From: CAVXFB01 sp963760935 | GTDB lineage: Bacteria > Planctomycetota > Planctomycetia > Pirellulales > Thermoguttaceae | Assembly: GCA_963760935.1 (NCBI GenBank) | Contig: CAVXFB010000008.1 | Location: forward strand, 124,001-188,000 | DNA: 64,000 bases | Reading direction: 5' to 3' | Shown: in pieces, positions 40,497 through 49,284 of the stretch | Layout: the number at the start of each line of letters is the position of its first letter | Numbering within the stretch: the stretch's first letter is position 1 | The notes under the pieces: model-generated | What the model was told of the DNA's origin: nothing | The model's database searches: none | What the model saw: the letters and a program-made list of their open reading frames with translations, nothing else | Position numbers and translations under genes: made by a program

Positions 40497-40572
40497 GGGG
40501 TCAGGTCCATGTTTTGGGAGACGAGGCACGGACTAACGCCATGTGCATGAGCCGAAAAATGGACCAGACCCC
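40497..40572. repeat. 76-bp MITE-like palindrome, family B, copy 2
   Basis: The ends are GGGGTCAGGTCCAT and ATGGACCAGACCCC. It is the inverted counterpart of the element at 9097-9172 and has the same length. It fills the gap between the glycosyltransferase and aroH genes. Unlike copy 1, no flanking direct repeat is seen. Confidence 0.82.
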
Positions 40573-40691
40573 AGACTTCACAGTGCTCTGTCTCAACACG
40601 ACTGCCGCGCCGGCCGCTGGCGTGGTTCCGCTGCGTCCGGTAAATTAGATTGAGTGGTGACTGCCCCAATATGCCCGCAGGAGCGGAAAAT

Positions 40692-41132
40692 ATGCCGTGC
40701 CGAGGAGTTCGCGGAGCTACGACCGCGGAAGACAACAGCCCCGAAGCAATTTTGAAGGCCACCCGGCAATTGCTGGCGCTGATGATTCGCCAGAATGGGA
40801 TTGAGCCGGACGACGTATGCAGCGCGGTCTTTTCGACCACAACGGACTTGGACGCCGAGTTTCCAGCCTTGGCCGCCCGGCAGTTGGGCTGGATCGACGT
40901 GGCCTTGATGTGCGTTCACGAGTTGGACGTTCCCGGCTCATTGCGTCGCTGCATTCGCGTGCTGCTGCATTGGAACACCGACCGGCCGCCGAGCGACATC
41001 GTCCACGTGTATATCAAGGAGGCGGGCCATCTTCGTCCCGACCGCTCGCAACTTCCGCCCAGCGATTGGAAAGAGCTGGAAGACTGGATCGCCGAGCACA
41101 GCAACGAGGCGGCCAGACCGATCAGAAAATAG
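40692..41132 (+). CDS. aroH: Chorismate mutase, AroH type
   Basis: The enzyme converts chorismate to prephenate, the committed step to phenylalanine and tyrosine. The 146-residue product starts MPCRGVRGATTAEDNSPEAI, with the AroH-family active-site Arg in RGVRGATT, and has SAVFSTTTDLDAEFPALAAR and LMCVHELDVPGSLRRCIRVL with the catalytic Glu/Arg cluster. It belongs to the trimeric monofunctional class found in Bacillus. GGAGCGG precedes this ATG; upstream ATG and TTG codons are less likely starts. The C-terminal extension is longer than in B. subtilis AroH. Confidence 0.9.
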   Translation: MPCRGVRGATTAEDNSPEAILKATRQLLALMIRQNGIEPDDVCSAVFSTTTDLDAEFPALAARQLGWIDVALMCVHELDVPGSLRRCIRVLLHWNTDRPPSDIVHVYIKEAGHLRPDRSQLPPSDWKELEDWIAEHSNEAARPIRK

Positions 41133-41199
41133 CGGGTGTGGTGCGTGAAACGTACCATTGCCCCAATATCTTGCGTTGCACGCGCCCCACAAAGCGAGC

Positions 41200-41862
41200 A
41201 TGTTCTCAATGTCGATTCCAGATGATACCTTGGCGGCGGCCGTGGCGCGGCACGCGATCGACCTGCCGGCCGAGCAGGTGGAGCGACTCGAACAGTACTG
41301 CCAAGTGCTGTGGCAGTGGAACACGAAGCTCAATCTGACGCGGCACACGGACTACGAGAAGTTCGTCACTCGCGACTTGGTCGACAGTTTGGCGTTTGCC
41401 CGATTCTTGGAGCCGAAGGAGAAGGTGCTGGATGTCGGCACAGGCGGCGGCGTGCCGGGCATTGTGCTGGCCATCGTCCGCGACGATCTACAGGTATCGC
41501 TGTGCGAATCGGTGGGCAAGAAGGCCCGGGTCGTGGCCGAGATCGTCGAGCAGCTTGGGCTTCAAACGCCTGTCCTCCGTGCGCGGGCCGAAGACGTCCT
41601 GGCCGAGGAGCGCTTCAATACGCTGGTGATTCGGGCCGTGGCACGGCTGAAAAAGCTCCTGGAATGGTTCCGGCCACACTGGGGGTCATTCGATCGGATG
41701 CTGGTACTCAAGGGGCCATCGTGGCTGGACGAACGGGGCGAAGCCCGACACTACGGCCTGTTGCACGATCTGGCACTGCGGAAGCTCGATTCGTATCCAC
41801 TGCCGGGCACCGATTCGGAAAGCGTGCTGTTGCAGATTCGACCCAAGGCGAAAGAGGGCTGA
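41200..41862 (+). CDS. rsmG: 16S rRNA m7G527 methyltransferase
   Basis: RsmG (GidB) methylates N7 of G527 in 16S rRNA using SAM. The 220-residue product has the family NTKLNLTRHTDYEKFVTRDL segment, SAM motif VLDVGTGGGVPGIVLAIV, VGKKARVVAEIVEQLGL and LVIRAVARLKKLLEWF. Length and motif order are typical. ATG codons at 41200 and 41209 are both possible; the first is used. It lies about 70 nt after aroH on the same strand. Confidence 0.92.
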   Translation: MFSMSIPDDTLAAAVARHAIDLPAEQVERLEQYCQVLWQWNTKLNLTRHTDYEKFVTRDLVDSLAFARFLEPKEKVLDVGTGGGVPGIVLAIVRDDLQVSLCESVGKKARVVAEIVEQLGLQTPVLRARAEDVLAEERFNTLVIRAVARLKKLLEWFRPHWGSFDRMLVLKGPSWLDERGEARHYGLLHDLALRKLDSYPLPGTDSESVLLQIRPKAKEG

Positions 41863-41915
41863 TTCGCCAGATTCACCTGCAACGTCGCCCGTGCGGACTT
41901 GGGTTCCTCGACTCT

Positions 41916-42131
41916 CTACAGGAACCAATCGATGGCTCTAAGCACGACGAACACCACGAGCATGAAGCTGACGATCCACACGCCCATACGGGCGGCGTGG
42001 ATAAGGATGGGCCGCATGCGTTCGTTGCGGGTGGCGGCGTAGACCAAGCTGATGGCAATGATGGCCGGCAGCGCGTACCACAAATCTACGTGCCAGAAGC
42101 CAACGCCGTCGGCCATGAGGAGATTGAACAT
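41916..42131 (-). CDS. Small two-helix membrane protein
   Basis: The 71-residue product has two hydrophobic segments, LWYALPAIIAISLVYAATR and MGVWIVSFMLVVFVVLRAID, separated by a basic loop. No known family is recognised. It follows the DUF6677-like gene on the same strand by about 60 nt, which suggests co-transcription. The ATG has no strong ribosome-binding site. Confidence 0.6.
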   Translation of the reverse strand: MFNLLMADGVGFWHVDLWYALPAIIAISLVYAATRNERMRPILIHAARMGVWIVSFMLVVFVVLRAIDWFL

Positions 42132-42190
42132 AGTTATTTGCGGATTGCCGACATGCCTTTACCCGGCACCAAGTGCAACGGGATGCAGGG

Positions 42191-42814
42191 CTAGACCACG
42201 GCGGCTGGTTCTTTCTCTTGCCCTTTTTCTTTTTCGGATGATTCGGACATTACCACGGGGCCGGCCCAGGCGTCGTAAATGGCCAGCACATTGAGGAGCC
42301 CGGCCACCATTGTGAAAAAGGTCGCGAACTCGAAATAGTGATGCAATTGCCGATGCAGTTCGCCAACGGAAGGCTGGTCGTGATTCGGGTCGGAGGGGCC
42401 AGCAGCTTCGCGGGCGCCATCGGATGGCCACGGCGGCGCCATGAACCCATCGAAGAAGACCCTGCGGTGCGAACTCATACGTTGCGCCTGAACCAGGGCA
42501 GGCAGCGCCGGTAAGCCGACGCCGATCTGGGCCAGATAATAGAGTCGCACGTCTCCGCGCTGCCACGAGAAGTAGACGGCCCTGCCATAGCCGATCGTGC
42601 CGTTGGTATCGCGGCACGGCTCATTGCTGCTGCTGAGGTAGACGCCGTAGGTGAATAGCCCCATGATGCAGACGAAATAGACGATCGCCTTGGCCCGGCG
42701 TCCTTGATACCAATGGCCGAGGCCGGGCACCAGCCACGCCAAGAACGCGGCCAAGCCCGGATCCTTCAGGTCGATTGTCTCCTGATCGTGTTGCTCTACA
42801 GCGTCCGCGGCCAT
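42191..42814 (-). CDS. DUF6677-like multi-pass membrane protein
   Basis: The 207-residue product has a conserved-looking start of the membrane part, LAAFLAWLVPGLGHWYQGRR followed by AKAIVYFVCIMGLFTYGVYL, then two further hydrophobic segments near the C-terminus (FEFATFFTMVAGLLNVLAIY) and an acidic/Lys tail. The PGLGHWYQG motif is typical of a planctomycete family of unknown function. The frame extends 58 codons upstream through a repeat; the ATG at MAADAVEQ is preferred although its ribosome-binding site is weak. Confidence 0.72.
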   Translation of the reverse strand: MAADAVEQHDQETIDLKDPGLAAFLAWLVPGLGHWYQGRRAKAIVYFVCIMGLFTYGVYLSSSNEPCRDTNGTIGYGRAVYFSWQRGDVRLYYLAQIGVGLPALPALVQAQRMSSHRRVFFDGFMAPPWPSDGAREAAGPSDPNHDQPSVGELHRQLHHYFEFATFFTMVAGLLNVLAIYDAWAGPVVMSESSEKEKGQEKEPAAVV

Positions 42815-42903
42815 TTCTGCATTGTAGCGGATGAGAGCCGCGGTGACAGGGGGACTTTCACGACAAGGATGCGGCAAATTTTCCTGCTGGGTCTGGCCCG
42901 CTC

Positions 42904-42978
42904 GAGCGCAGCGAAGCATCCCGCCGGCATGACGCGCTGTCCGCCATGGAGATCCTTCGCTGCACTCCGGATAACATG
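42904..42978. repeat. Degenerate family-D palindrome, copy 2
   Basis: GAGCGCAGCGAAGCATC and its imperfect inverted partner GATCCTTCGCTGCACTCCGG flank a short centre. It is related to the element at 11513-11589 but has diverged. It separates the DUF6677-like gene from the small-protein cluster. Confidence 0.6.
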
Positions 42979-42984
42979 GTGCGG

Positions 42985-43209
42985 TCAAGCCGCGCGATGC
43001 TGCGGCACCTCGGGCAGTTCCATCGGTGGCGCCGACGCCCGATTGCCTTCGTGGTACATTTGATGGCGATCACTGGCTCGATCACCCGCAGTTTGCAGGA
43101 TCGAATCGGACCGCACTCTGCGACGAATCAGCTCGATATCGATTGCGTTGCTGATATGCAGCAATTCGGCATCATCCAGTTTTCGTACAAGTCTTTGCAG
43201 GGATTTCAT
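42985..43209 (-). CDS. Small helical protein, paralog A of the small-protein cluster
   Basis: The 74-residue product opens MKSLQRLVRKLDDAELLHIS followed by NAIDIELIRRRV, a helical N-terminal region, and has an RASAPP segment and RAA end. It aligns along its length with the product of the next upstream gene (LxRL..DD.LL..S.AIDIEL and SAPP shared), so the two are tandem paralogs. AGAGG lies upstream of the ATG. No known family or function. Confidence 0.65.
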   Translation of the reverse strand: MKSLQRLVRKLDDAELLHISNAIDIELIRRRVRSDSILQTAGDRASDRHQMYHEGNRASAPPMELPEVPQHRAA

Positions 43210-43362
43210 GATGCTTTTCCTCTCCGAGCCGGCGCACCGACTTCGCGACCCCCGGTGAGAATATTTGACCGATCCTTACCTAGTATATTGGCCGAGTGTC
43301 CGTTCGCGGCCAGAACAACTTCTATTGCGTGCCACAACATTGCCCGCGAACGATGTCGGGCG

Positions 43363-43593
43363 TTATGCCGCACGGCGGCGGGTATCTCGCAGGCCGACAG
43401 CCCGAACGGGCGGCGCCGAGGCGCCATTACTCCGACGATAGCTATGGTCGCGCGATACCGCGCGGCGGCGGGCCGAATCGGGGATACTCTCCGTCCGATC
43501 CAGTCGGCTTTCCAGCTCGATGTCGATGGCCTCGCTGAGGCCCAACAGGTCGTCGTCGGACATTTGCTGCAGGCGTTTCAGAATTGCGTTCAT
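43363..43593 (-). CDS. Small helical protein, paralog B of the small-protein cluster
   Basis: The 76-residue product opens MNAILKRLQQMSDDDLLGLS then EAIDIELESRLDR, and ends GASAPPVRAVGLRDTRRRAA. It is a clear paralog of the downstream gene, with the same length and arrangement. AGAGGTAGC precedes the ATG; a TTG two codons upstream is an alternative. Function unknown; the pair could arise from local duplication. Confidence 0.65.
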   Translation of the reverse strand: MNAILKRLQQMSDDDLLGLSEAIDIELESRLDRTESIPDSARRRAVSRDHSYRRSNGASAPPVRAVGLRDTRRRAA

Positions 43594-43662
43594 CGTCAAG
43601 CTACCTCTCGTGGTGTAGGGCCGACGTGTCGTCGGCGTGGAAATGGGACAATGTAAAAACCC

Positions 43663-43929
43663 TCATGCCGCGCACCGCACCTCGTGAGTAGGTTCCGCAG
43701 GCACCGCTTCGGGGCACTTGTCGCCGGCGGCCTGGTTCGTGCGGCAGTTGGCGGCCACGACCATCGGCATAAACGGTCGAGCCGGCGGGTCGACCTGGAC
43801 CGGATCGTGGTATTGTGTGCGACAGCCAAGCCGAGTCCGGACCGACCGCAGCACAAGCAGCGTTGGCGGAAGCACTAACGCCAAGGCACCGGCGCACAAC
43901 AGCACACCCCAAATCATCGTTGCTAGCAT
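43663..43929 (-). CDS. Small single-pass membrane protein with Cys-containing tail
   Basis: The 88-residue product opens MLATMIWGVLLCAGALALVL, a membrane helix, then a polar region containing RLGCRTQYHDPVQVDPPARP and further Cys residues (ANCRTNQAAGDKCPEAVP). AAGGAAC precedes the ATG. It belongs to the minus-strand run of small genes and has no recognised family. Confidence 0.6.
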   Translation of the reverse strand: MLATMIWGVLLCAGALALVLPPTLLVLRSVRTRLGCRTQYHDPVQVDPPARPFMPMVVAANCRTNQAAGDKCPEAVPAEPTHEVRCAA

Positions 43930-43952
43930 CGCAAGTTCCTTATCCGTGATGG

Positions 43953-44150
43953 TCAAGCCACGAGCCGGGCCGAGATCCGTCCCGCGTGGTTTCTTCCCGC
44001 CCAAAACGCTTCCTTCTCCTCCCAATCGCGCCGGTCTTTGCCGCCGGAGTCAAGTGGCAAGCGACAACCGACCGGGTTGTCCTCTTCGCCCCGAAAGATC
44101 CGCAGTTGCGCATCCTCTTTGACCGGTAGCGACTCTTCGCGTTTTCTCAT
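43953..44150 (-). CDS. Small charged protein of unknown function
   Basis: The 65-residue product opens MRKREESLPVKEDAQLRIFR and is rich in Arg, Glu and Asp. GGGAGA lies 7 nt before the ATG and the gene is spaced 23 nt from the next gene in the cluster, both of which support it being real. No domain recognised. Confidence 0.55.
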   Translation of the reverse strand: MRKREESLPVKEDAQLRIFRGEEDNPVGCRLPLDSGGKDRRDWEEKEAFWAGRNHAGRISARLVA

Positions 44151-44201
44151 TGATAGTCTCCCGATATTGTGTGTGACGATACGTAGTGTTACCCCAGCGT
44201 T

Positions 44202-44726
44202 TCAAATGGCGTCGCGTTTGGGCCAGTCGATCGGCGGCCGAACCCGATCGATCAGACGGATCACTTGTCGCCGGCCCTGACCGTTGGCCGACAAACCGGC
44301 TGCTCGTTGCCCACGCGCCCCCAACCCGAACGGCACGACTTCGTCCACATGCAGCCAGCGATCGAGAAACTCTTCCCATTGTTCGACGAACAATGGCCCG
44401 AAAAGGACGAGCGACCCACGCACACGAACGAAAAGCTCCAGCCCCTCGTGCGCCACTTCGGTATACAGGGCAACGGCCTCGGGTCCCATTTGGGACGCCG
44501 CCTGCAGGAAGGCGTCGATCGCCAGTGCAGGGTCGGCCGTGGCATCGACGATCGCGCTATCGGCACATCGCAACGTCTGGCGAATCGCCGGCAGCGACCG
44601 CTCGAATGAGGTCTGCACCCAGCGATCCGGATGCCGCTTGGCCCAGACGCAAACCTGATCCTTGAGCGAATCCTGCGGATAGAGCAGGAGCAGATCGGCG
44701 GTTGCAGGCAAATTGGAAGTGCTCAA
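44202..44726 (-). CDS. Hypothetical protein heading the small-protein cluster
   Basis: The 174-residue product opens MSTSNLPATADLLLLYPQDS and contains a central helical stretch (AIDAFLQAASQMGPEAVALY) followed by ELFVRVRGSLVLFGPLFVEQ and WEEFLDRWLHVDEVVP. It appears soluble, with no signal peptide and no known motif. The start is TTG with GGAGAG 9 nt upstream. It is the first gene of a five-gene run on the same strand with gaps of about 20-150 nt. Confidence 0.6.
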   Translation of the reverse strand: MSTSNLPATADLLLLYPQDSLKDQVCVWAKRHPDRWVQTSFERSLPAIRQTLRCADSAIVDATADPALAIDAFLQAASQMGPEAVALYTEVAHEGLELFVRVRGSLVLFGPLFVEQWEEFLDRWLHVDEVVPFGLGARGQRAAGLSANGQGRRQVIRLIDRVRPPIDWPKRDAI

Positions 44727-45059
44727 GCGAGTCTACTCTCCGCACATCGACAGCGGCAGCGTTCGATCTCGATAGTGCGATCGCAACGGCCATAGCGATG
44801 AGCCGCACATCTGTAAGCAAGTGAGGTGCCAAGCGACGGAGAGTCAGGCAAGAGCGGCCGCAAGTGCATAGCAGTGAAAGAGGTTGTGCGCGGGGAGCGA
44901 ACCGAACCTCACGGCGGCGTTGAAACAAACAGTCGCAAAGCGCGACCAGCCGATGGTCGCAAAGTGCGACCGCGGGAAACGTTCACGAAGAAGACGGCGA
45001 AGCCCGATCTGAGCGGCCACTCGGCCGAAGCCTTGCGCCCCCAATTGCGGGCAAGCGGC
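44727..45059. other. Intergenic region with two short hairpins
   Basis: No supported gene lies here. Two copies of a GTCGCAAAG.GCGAC hairpin occur close together (44932-44946 and 44955-44971; the second is GGTCGCAAAGTGCGACC). A plus-strand frame runs through but is not protein-like. Confidence 0.55.
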
Positions 45060-45521
45060 CTACTTCTTCCCCAGCCGTCGCTGGGCTTGGAAGAACTGGG
45101 TGAGGATTTCGGCACACCGGTCGGCCTGGACGCCGGCGACAATCTCGGCGCGGTGATTTAGCCGCGGATCATCGAGCAACCGATAGAGCGTATGAACTGC
45201 GCCGCCCTTGGGGTCGGTCGCGCCATAGACCAACGTCGACAGTCGGGCTTGGACCATGGCGCCGGCGCACATCGGGCACGGCTCCAGCGTCACGTAGAGC
45301 GTGCAACCGTCGAGACGCCACGATTGCCGCGCCTCGGCCGCTTGGGTGATGGCGATCATCTCGGCATGCGCGGTCGGATCATGAAGCCGCTCGCGTTGAT
45401 TGTGGGCGCTGGCGATCACCCGCCCCTGGTCAACGATCACCGCGCCGACGGGGACTTCCTCTTCCAACAGTGCTTGCTGGGCCTCTTCCAGGGCCAATTG
45501 CATGAAATGGTCGTGCATCAT
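45060..45521 (-). CDS. tadA: tRNA adenosine(34) deaminase
   Basis: TadA converts A34 to inosine in tRNA-Arg(ACG). The 153-residue product has the zinc-site motifs HAEMIAI (His and catalytic Glu) and PCPMCAGAM (two Cys), EVPVGAVIVDQGRVIASAHN near the N-terminus and VYGATDPKGGAVHTLYRLL. Length is typical. Two adjacent ATG codons start the frame. It stands alone, with the TIGR03790 gene upstream on the same strand. Confidence 0.93.
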   Translation of the reverse strand: MMHDHFMQLALEEAQQALLEEEVPVGAVIVDQGRVIASAHNQRERLHDPTAHAEMIAITQAAEARQSWRLDGCTLYVTLEPCPMCAGAMVQARLSTLVYGATDPKGGAVHTLYRLLDDPRLNHRAEIVAGVQADRCAEILTQFFQAQRRLGKK

Positions 45522-45613
45522 TCAGTATGCCGTTCGGGTCGCAACAGAAGAACTTTGTTCAAAAGAAGGGCCGCGAAATCTCTTGCGGCCGTCGGGGTGA
45601 CGCTTGCGCTTCC

Positions 45614-47362
45614 TCAGTCCAACGTGAATTCCAGCGGTTCGGCCGTCACGTTCGTCGTTGCATCGCCTTGGCCCAATCCGGTGACGACGATTTTTACCGG
45701 CCCGACGCCCAGTGTATCGGCCGGAATTTCGATGCGTCCCTGCTCGCCTGCCACGCGGCCGACGACCCGGCTGCCTTGCATGGCCACCATCGCGATCGAT
45801 CCAGGCGACCGGACCGCGATGGCCAGGGGCATGTTGGCCAGCAGCCGCCCTTTGGTCTCCAATTTTGCCTCGATTGTTCGGTCGTGGTTGGCCAATCGGA
45901 TCGGTATGATCTTCCGCCCTTGCGATTCAATGGGGCGTGGACCGATGGCCACGATGCGCAGTTCGTGAAAGCCGTCGCCAAGTGTCGCGGTGTCGAACGA
46001 AAGCGGTCCGCCCGATTTAGACTCCGCCATACGATGCCCGTCCAGATACAGTTCGAAGCCGCTGACGTATTCCCCCTTGGGCACGGTGGCAGTTGGCGTC
46101 AACGTCAGCCTGCCCCGCACGATGCCGCCCGGTTCGACGCCCGTCACCAAGACCTGCGGGACGTCGGCCCACGGGCGGCAGAGCGGATCGCCGACGACCA
46201 GCAACTGATAGGGCGCCTGCACCGATTGGTAGAACGCCTCAGCCACGGTGCAGCCTCGGGCGTAGTGAACTTGGATCATCGGCGAAGGAAACTTCTGAAG
46301 AATTGTGTACGGTTCCGTCACGGTGCCGCTGGAGGCGGCCGCCCCGTAGCGAAGAAACTCGGAAAGGGGCGTCTGCGATGCGCCGGCGGACATCACGCCG
46401 CCGTAGCTGGTGAAGTTTTCGCAGATGGCGCCGGGCAGGATCGTGCTGCCTGATGCCTTCCAATTGAAGTCGGGCGTACCGCTGACCAGACCCTGCACGT
46501 CGGTCTTGCCGAGCGGCACGGTACCTTCCAGAATCTGCCCCACCACTCCCAGCTTTGCCAGTTCGTCGACGGCCATCGGAAAAAATTCGTGCCGCACCTT
46601 CGAGCGAATATCGCTGTTCCGGAGGAAGTAAATCGTGCCGCGGGGATGCGTGGCATCGGCCGTTGCGCTGCGACGGAGACCGGCAATGACTTCATCGATG
46701 GTATTGCCGCGTCCGGCCGTAACGCCAAGCATCATGGAAAGGAAGTAGCGGCGGCCGTTTGTCGAGGTCACTTCGCCATGCGGGCCATAGCGCCGATTGC
46801 CGCGGAAACCGGCGCTGCTGGGTGCGATCTTTAGACTCAGCGGCACACGCGCGTAATGATTGCTCTCGGGGCGCACATAGAAACTGCTGCGCACGGCCAC
46901 GCTTTGGTACAGGAATGTCAGACCGGTCAGCGAACCGACCGGCGTGATCTCTTTGGGCCACGGGGCCTTTTCGCCGGATGCCAATTGCGGCAATTCTTCG
47001 GCGAACTTGCGGATGTCACTAGCGAGGGAAATGCCCCAGGGAAAATCGCTGGAATAGATGATGCTGTCGATTTGGCCCAACACTCGGTGACTCTCCATCA
47101 CTTTGAGCACCGGCAGCAGGATCCGCTCACGGAACGTGTCGATGTCGGCGGTCTCGGCACTCGGCTTCCAGGGAATAAATACGATGTTCTGCGCGGGGAT
47201 CTGACGCAGATGCGCATAGTAGTTGGCGATCGTCAACGAACTGCGGCTCTGCGGGTTGACCACCAGCAACACGCCTTCTGGCCCACCGCCGGCCAGGGCA
47301 GCCGTCGCAATGCTAGATAGCAGGAGAGAGAGAACCGCTGGCTTCAGCAGGTGATATAGCAT
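45614..47362 (-). CDS. TIGR03790 family secreted protein
   Basis: The 582-residue product has a signal peptide (PAVLSLLLSSIATAALAGGG) and the family opening EGVLLVVNPQSRSSLTIANY then YAHLRQIPAQNIVFIPW, followed by IIYSSDFPWGISLASDIRKF. The C-terminal 150 residues form Ig-like beta-rich segments (VSGFELYLDGHRMAESKSGG; DGFHELRIVAIGPRPIES). The family is conserved in planctomycetes and some other bacteria with no known function; the N-terminal part resembles cysteine-protease-like folds in some analyses, but no catalytic residues are assigned here. Confidence 0.82.
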   Translation of the reverse strand: MLYHLLKPAVLSLLLSSIATAALAGGGPEGVLLVVNPQSRSSLTIANYYAHLRQIPAQNIVFIPWKPSAETADIDTFRERILLPVLKVMESHRVLGQIDSIIYSSDFPWGISLASDIRKFAEELPQLASGEKAPWPKEITPVGSLTGLTFLYQSVAVRSSFYVRPESNHYARVPLSLKIAPSSAGFRGNRRYGPHGEVTSTNGRRYFLSMMLGVTAGRGNTIDEVIAGLRRSATADATHPRGTIYFLRNSDIRSKVRHEFFPMAVDELAKLGVVGQILEGTVPLGKTDVQGLVSGTPDFNWKASGSTILPGAICENFTSYGGVMSAGASQTPLSEFLRYGAAASSGTVTEPYTILQKFPSPMIQVHYARGCTVAEAFYQSVQAPYQLLVVGDPLCRPWADVPQVLVTGVEPGGIVRGRLTLTPTATVPKGEYVSGFELYLDGHRMAESKSGGPLSFDTATLGDGFHELRIVAIGPRPIESQGRKIIPIRLANHDRTIEAKLETKGRLLANMPLAIAVRSPGSIAMVAMQGSRVVGRVAGEQGRIEIPADTLGVGPVKIVVTGLGQGDATTNVTAEPLEFTLD

Positions 47363-47452
47363 TCAATAACAATCTGCCACGGAGGCGCGAAGGGGACGTA
47401 GGCCGGAGACCGACAACCATTACGACAATGGATTTTACCGCGCCGCTTATCG

Positions 47453-47951
47453 TTACACCATGTCGCCATAGGAGGTGGCAATCAAATCGGCCGGCGCGAT
47501 GGTGAAGCGTTGGACGAGGCCCTCAACCAATGCCAGACTGGCTTGCTGGTCCACGCTGGGCGTCACGACGGCTTCGAACTCGATAAAGTGTCCCAATCCA
47601 ACGACGTCGTCGAGATGGATGCGGACGGTGTGATACAGGAAGATTTCGCGGCGTTTCTCGACAATGGCCCGCACACCTAGGGCAGCGGTCAGGGCCGCTT
47701 TTAGCGTCTCGGGGTGCGCCAACGGAACCAACTGATAGTCGCTCGCTTTCGGGCCATGCTCGTCGGGCCGGGCATACCACACCAATTCGGCCCGCAGTCC
47801 ATCGATTTGCCGCAACTTGAGCCGGCCGTGATGGCAATGGAAATACGTGTCGATTTGTTGCTGCGCCGAGCCGTTTGGTGGCAATCGTCGATGCCACGCG
47901 GAAAGCCGCCGCATAATCGCCCAGCCGGGCCTTTAGCTCAATGTTGCGCAT
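47453..47951 (-). pseudogene. CYTH-domain (class IV adenylate cyclase-like) gene with a frameshift
   Basis: The first frame opens MRNIELKARLGDYAAAFRVA, the CYTH family start with the conserved ExK. Near 47870 the match moves to the next frame, which reads QIDTYFHCHHGRLKLRQIDG, DEHGPKASDYQLVPL, KRREIFLYHTVRIHLDDVVG and FIEFEAVV, the remaining acidic and basic strands of the tunnel fold. All core motifs are present, so one base has been lost or gained. CYTH proteins act on triphosphate substrates, some being CyaB cyclases. Either recent inactivation or an assembly error. Confidence 0.8.
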
Positions 47952-48039
47952 GGTTGACCGATCGATAGTCGACGTAATCGGGGCCAGTCTGCGACACCCA
48001 CTTTGCGACCGAGTCGCCCCTGGTGAATCGCATTCCTGC

Positions 48040-49284
48040 CTATCGCAGCATCGACCCGTCGAGCGACGTGACGTGCCGGGCCATGATGTGGCTGGCGTGC
48101 TGTTCGGGCATGTAGCCGCGCGTGCCGGTGACGCCGACCTGTCGGCCCACCAGACTGTGCAAGTTCACGCCTGGCGCCGGCGTGACGTAACAGCGCACTT
48201 CGCCCGACGCATCGGTCAGCGCGTAGCGCGGCGCGCCGACCTTTGGCGAGACGACCTCGGTCAACTGGCCGACGCCGTCGAAGCGGCCGTCGAGTTGCAC
48301 CTTGGCCACCGACTTCTCATCGCCATCCTTCGGTCGCAGCCCGGCCCACAGCCGACCGTTGCGGTCCGTCTGCGCCCGCATCGCCAAAACCGCATCCTGC
48401 CGCTGTTTGATGTCGTCGAAGCGGGCGATCTTGTTGGCCAGTAGCCGGGCCCGACCACGTTCCACGGCCGTCTCGGCTTGATCCAGCAGGTAATTCGTCC
48501 GCTGCCGTAGCGAATCGAACGACCAAACACTCGGCTCCTCGATGACCATTACGGAAAGGTCCATCTCGATCCGTTGCAATTCGGCCTGATACTCTTTGGC
48601 CGTGAGCGATCGGGGTAGCGGCTTAGCTCGCGATGATTCGCCCCCTGCTTCGCTCGGGCCATAGCCGGGCAAGGCGGCGGCCGGAATCCGCGGCGCCGAG
48701 GAGCCATTGCTCGCCTCAGCCGTTGCATCATTGGTGGACAGCGCGGATTGCTTCGCGGCCGGCGGCGCTTCGCGCAGACCTTCGTTCGGGTCCTCGGTAG
48801 TGAGATATTTGGCCGACACCCAACGGAACTCACCGGAGGGCGGAGAGATTTTGCACCAACGATTTTCGCCCCCGCCTCCACCGCGCGGCGACGGATCGAG
48901 GACTTCCACGACCTCGCCCTTCTGCAAGCGAACCTGAACCACCTCGCGGATGTCGCTGAAGCGGCTGCCGACGCGCGCCGATACGCCGTCTTCGGTCACA
49001 ACGGCCAATCCGCCTTCCGTCGGCTTCAGATAGCGGCTGGCGACCAAGGTGAAGCTACCGTCGACCGGCCGGATCGCACACCAGCCGCCGGGATCGTGGC
49101 GCCAGACCTCGACCTCCTGACCACGCTTCAATTTGTCGGTCGGATAGTAGTTTTGGCCCGGTCCACTGCGAACGTACACGTCCTCGGTGGCAACGTACGA
49201 CTTGTATGGGAAGCTTTGCTCTGCCTTGGTCGGCAGTGGCATCAACATCTGGCAACACAGAAGCACGGCAACAAGCGGACGCAT
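48040..49284 (-). CDS. Secreted protein with bacterial SH3 domains
   Basis: The 414-residue product has a signal peptide (RPLVAVLLCCQMLMPLPTKA), two SH3b-type modules (SYVATEDVYVRSGPGQNYYP and TEDGVSARVGSRFSDIREVV, each ending in a W-C-K/A-I strand), a low-complexity linker, a helical region (KEYQAELQRIEMDLSVMVIE) and a final beta-rich segment (EVVSPKVGAPRYALTDASGE) resembling an OB-like fold. SH3b modules often bind cell-wall components. GGAGG precedes the ATG; the frame extends 16 codons upstream. Confidence 0.8.
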   Translation of the reverse strand: MRPLVAVLLCCQMLMPLPTKAEQSFPYKSYVATEDVYVRSGPGQNYYPTDKLKRGQEVEVWRHDPGGWCAIRPVDGSFTLVASRYLKPTEGGLAVVTEDGVSARVGSRFSDIREVVQVRLQKGEVVEVLDPSPRGGGGGENRWCKISPPSGEFRWVSAKYLTTEDPNEGLREAPPAAKQSALSTNDATAEASNGSSAPRIPAAALPGYGPSEAGGESSRAKPLPRSLTAKEYQAELQRIEMDLSVMVIEEPSVWSFDSLRQRTNYLLDQAETAVERGRARLLANKIARFDDIKQRQDAVLAMRAQTDRNGRLWAGLRPKDGDEKSVAKVQLDGRFDGVGQLTEVVSPKVGAPRYALTDASGEVRCYVTPAPGVNLHSLVGRQVGVTGTRGYMPEQHASHIMARHVTSLDGSMLR

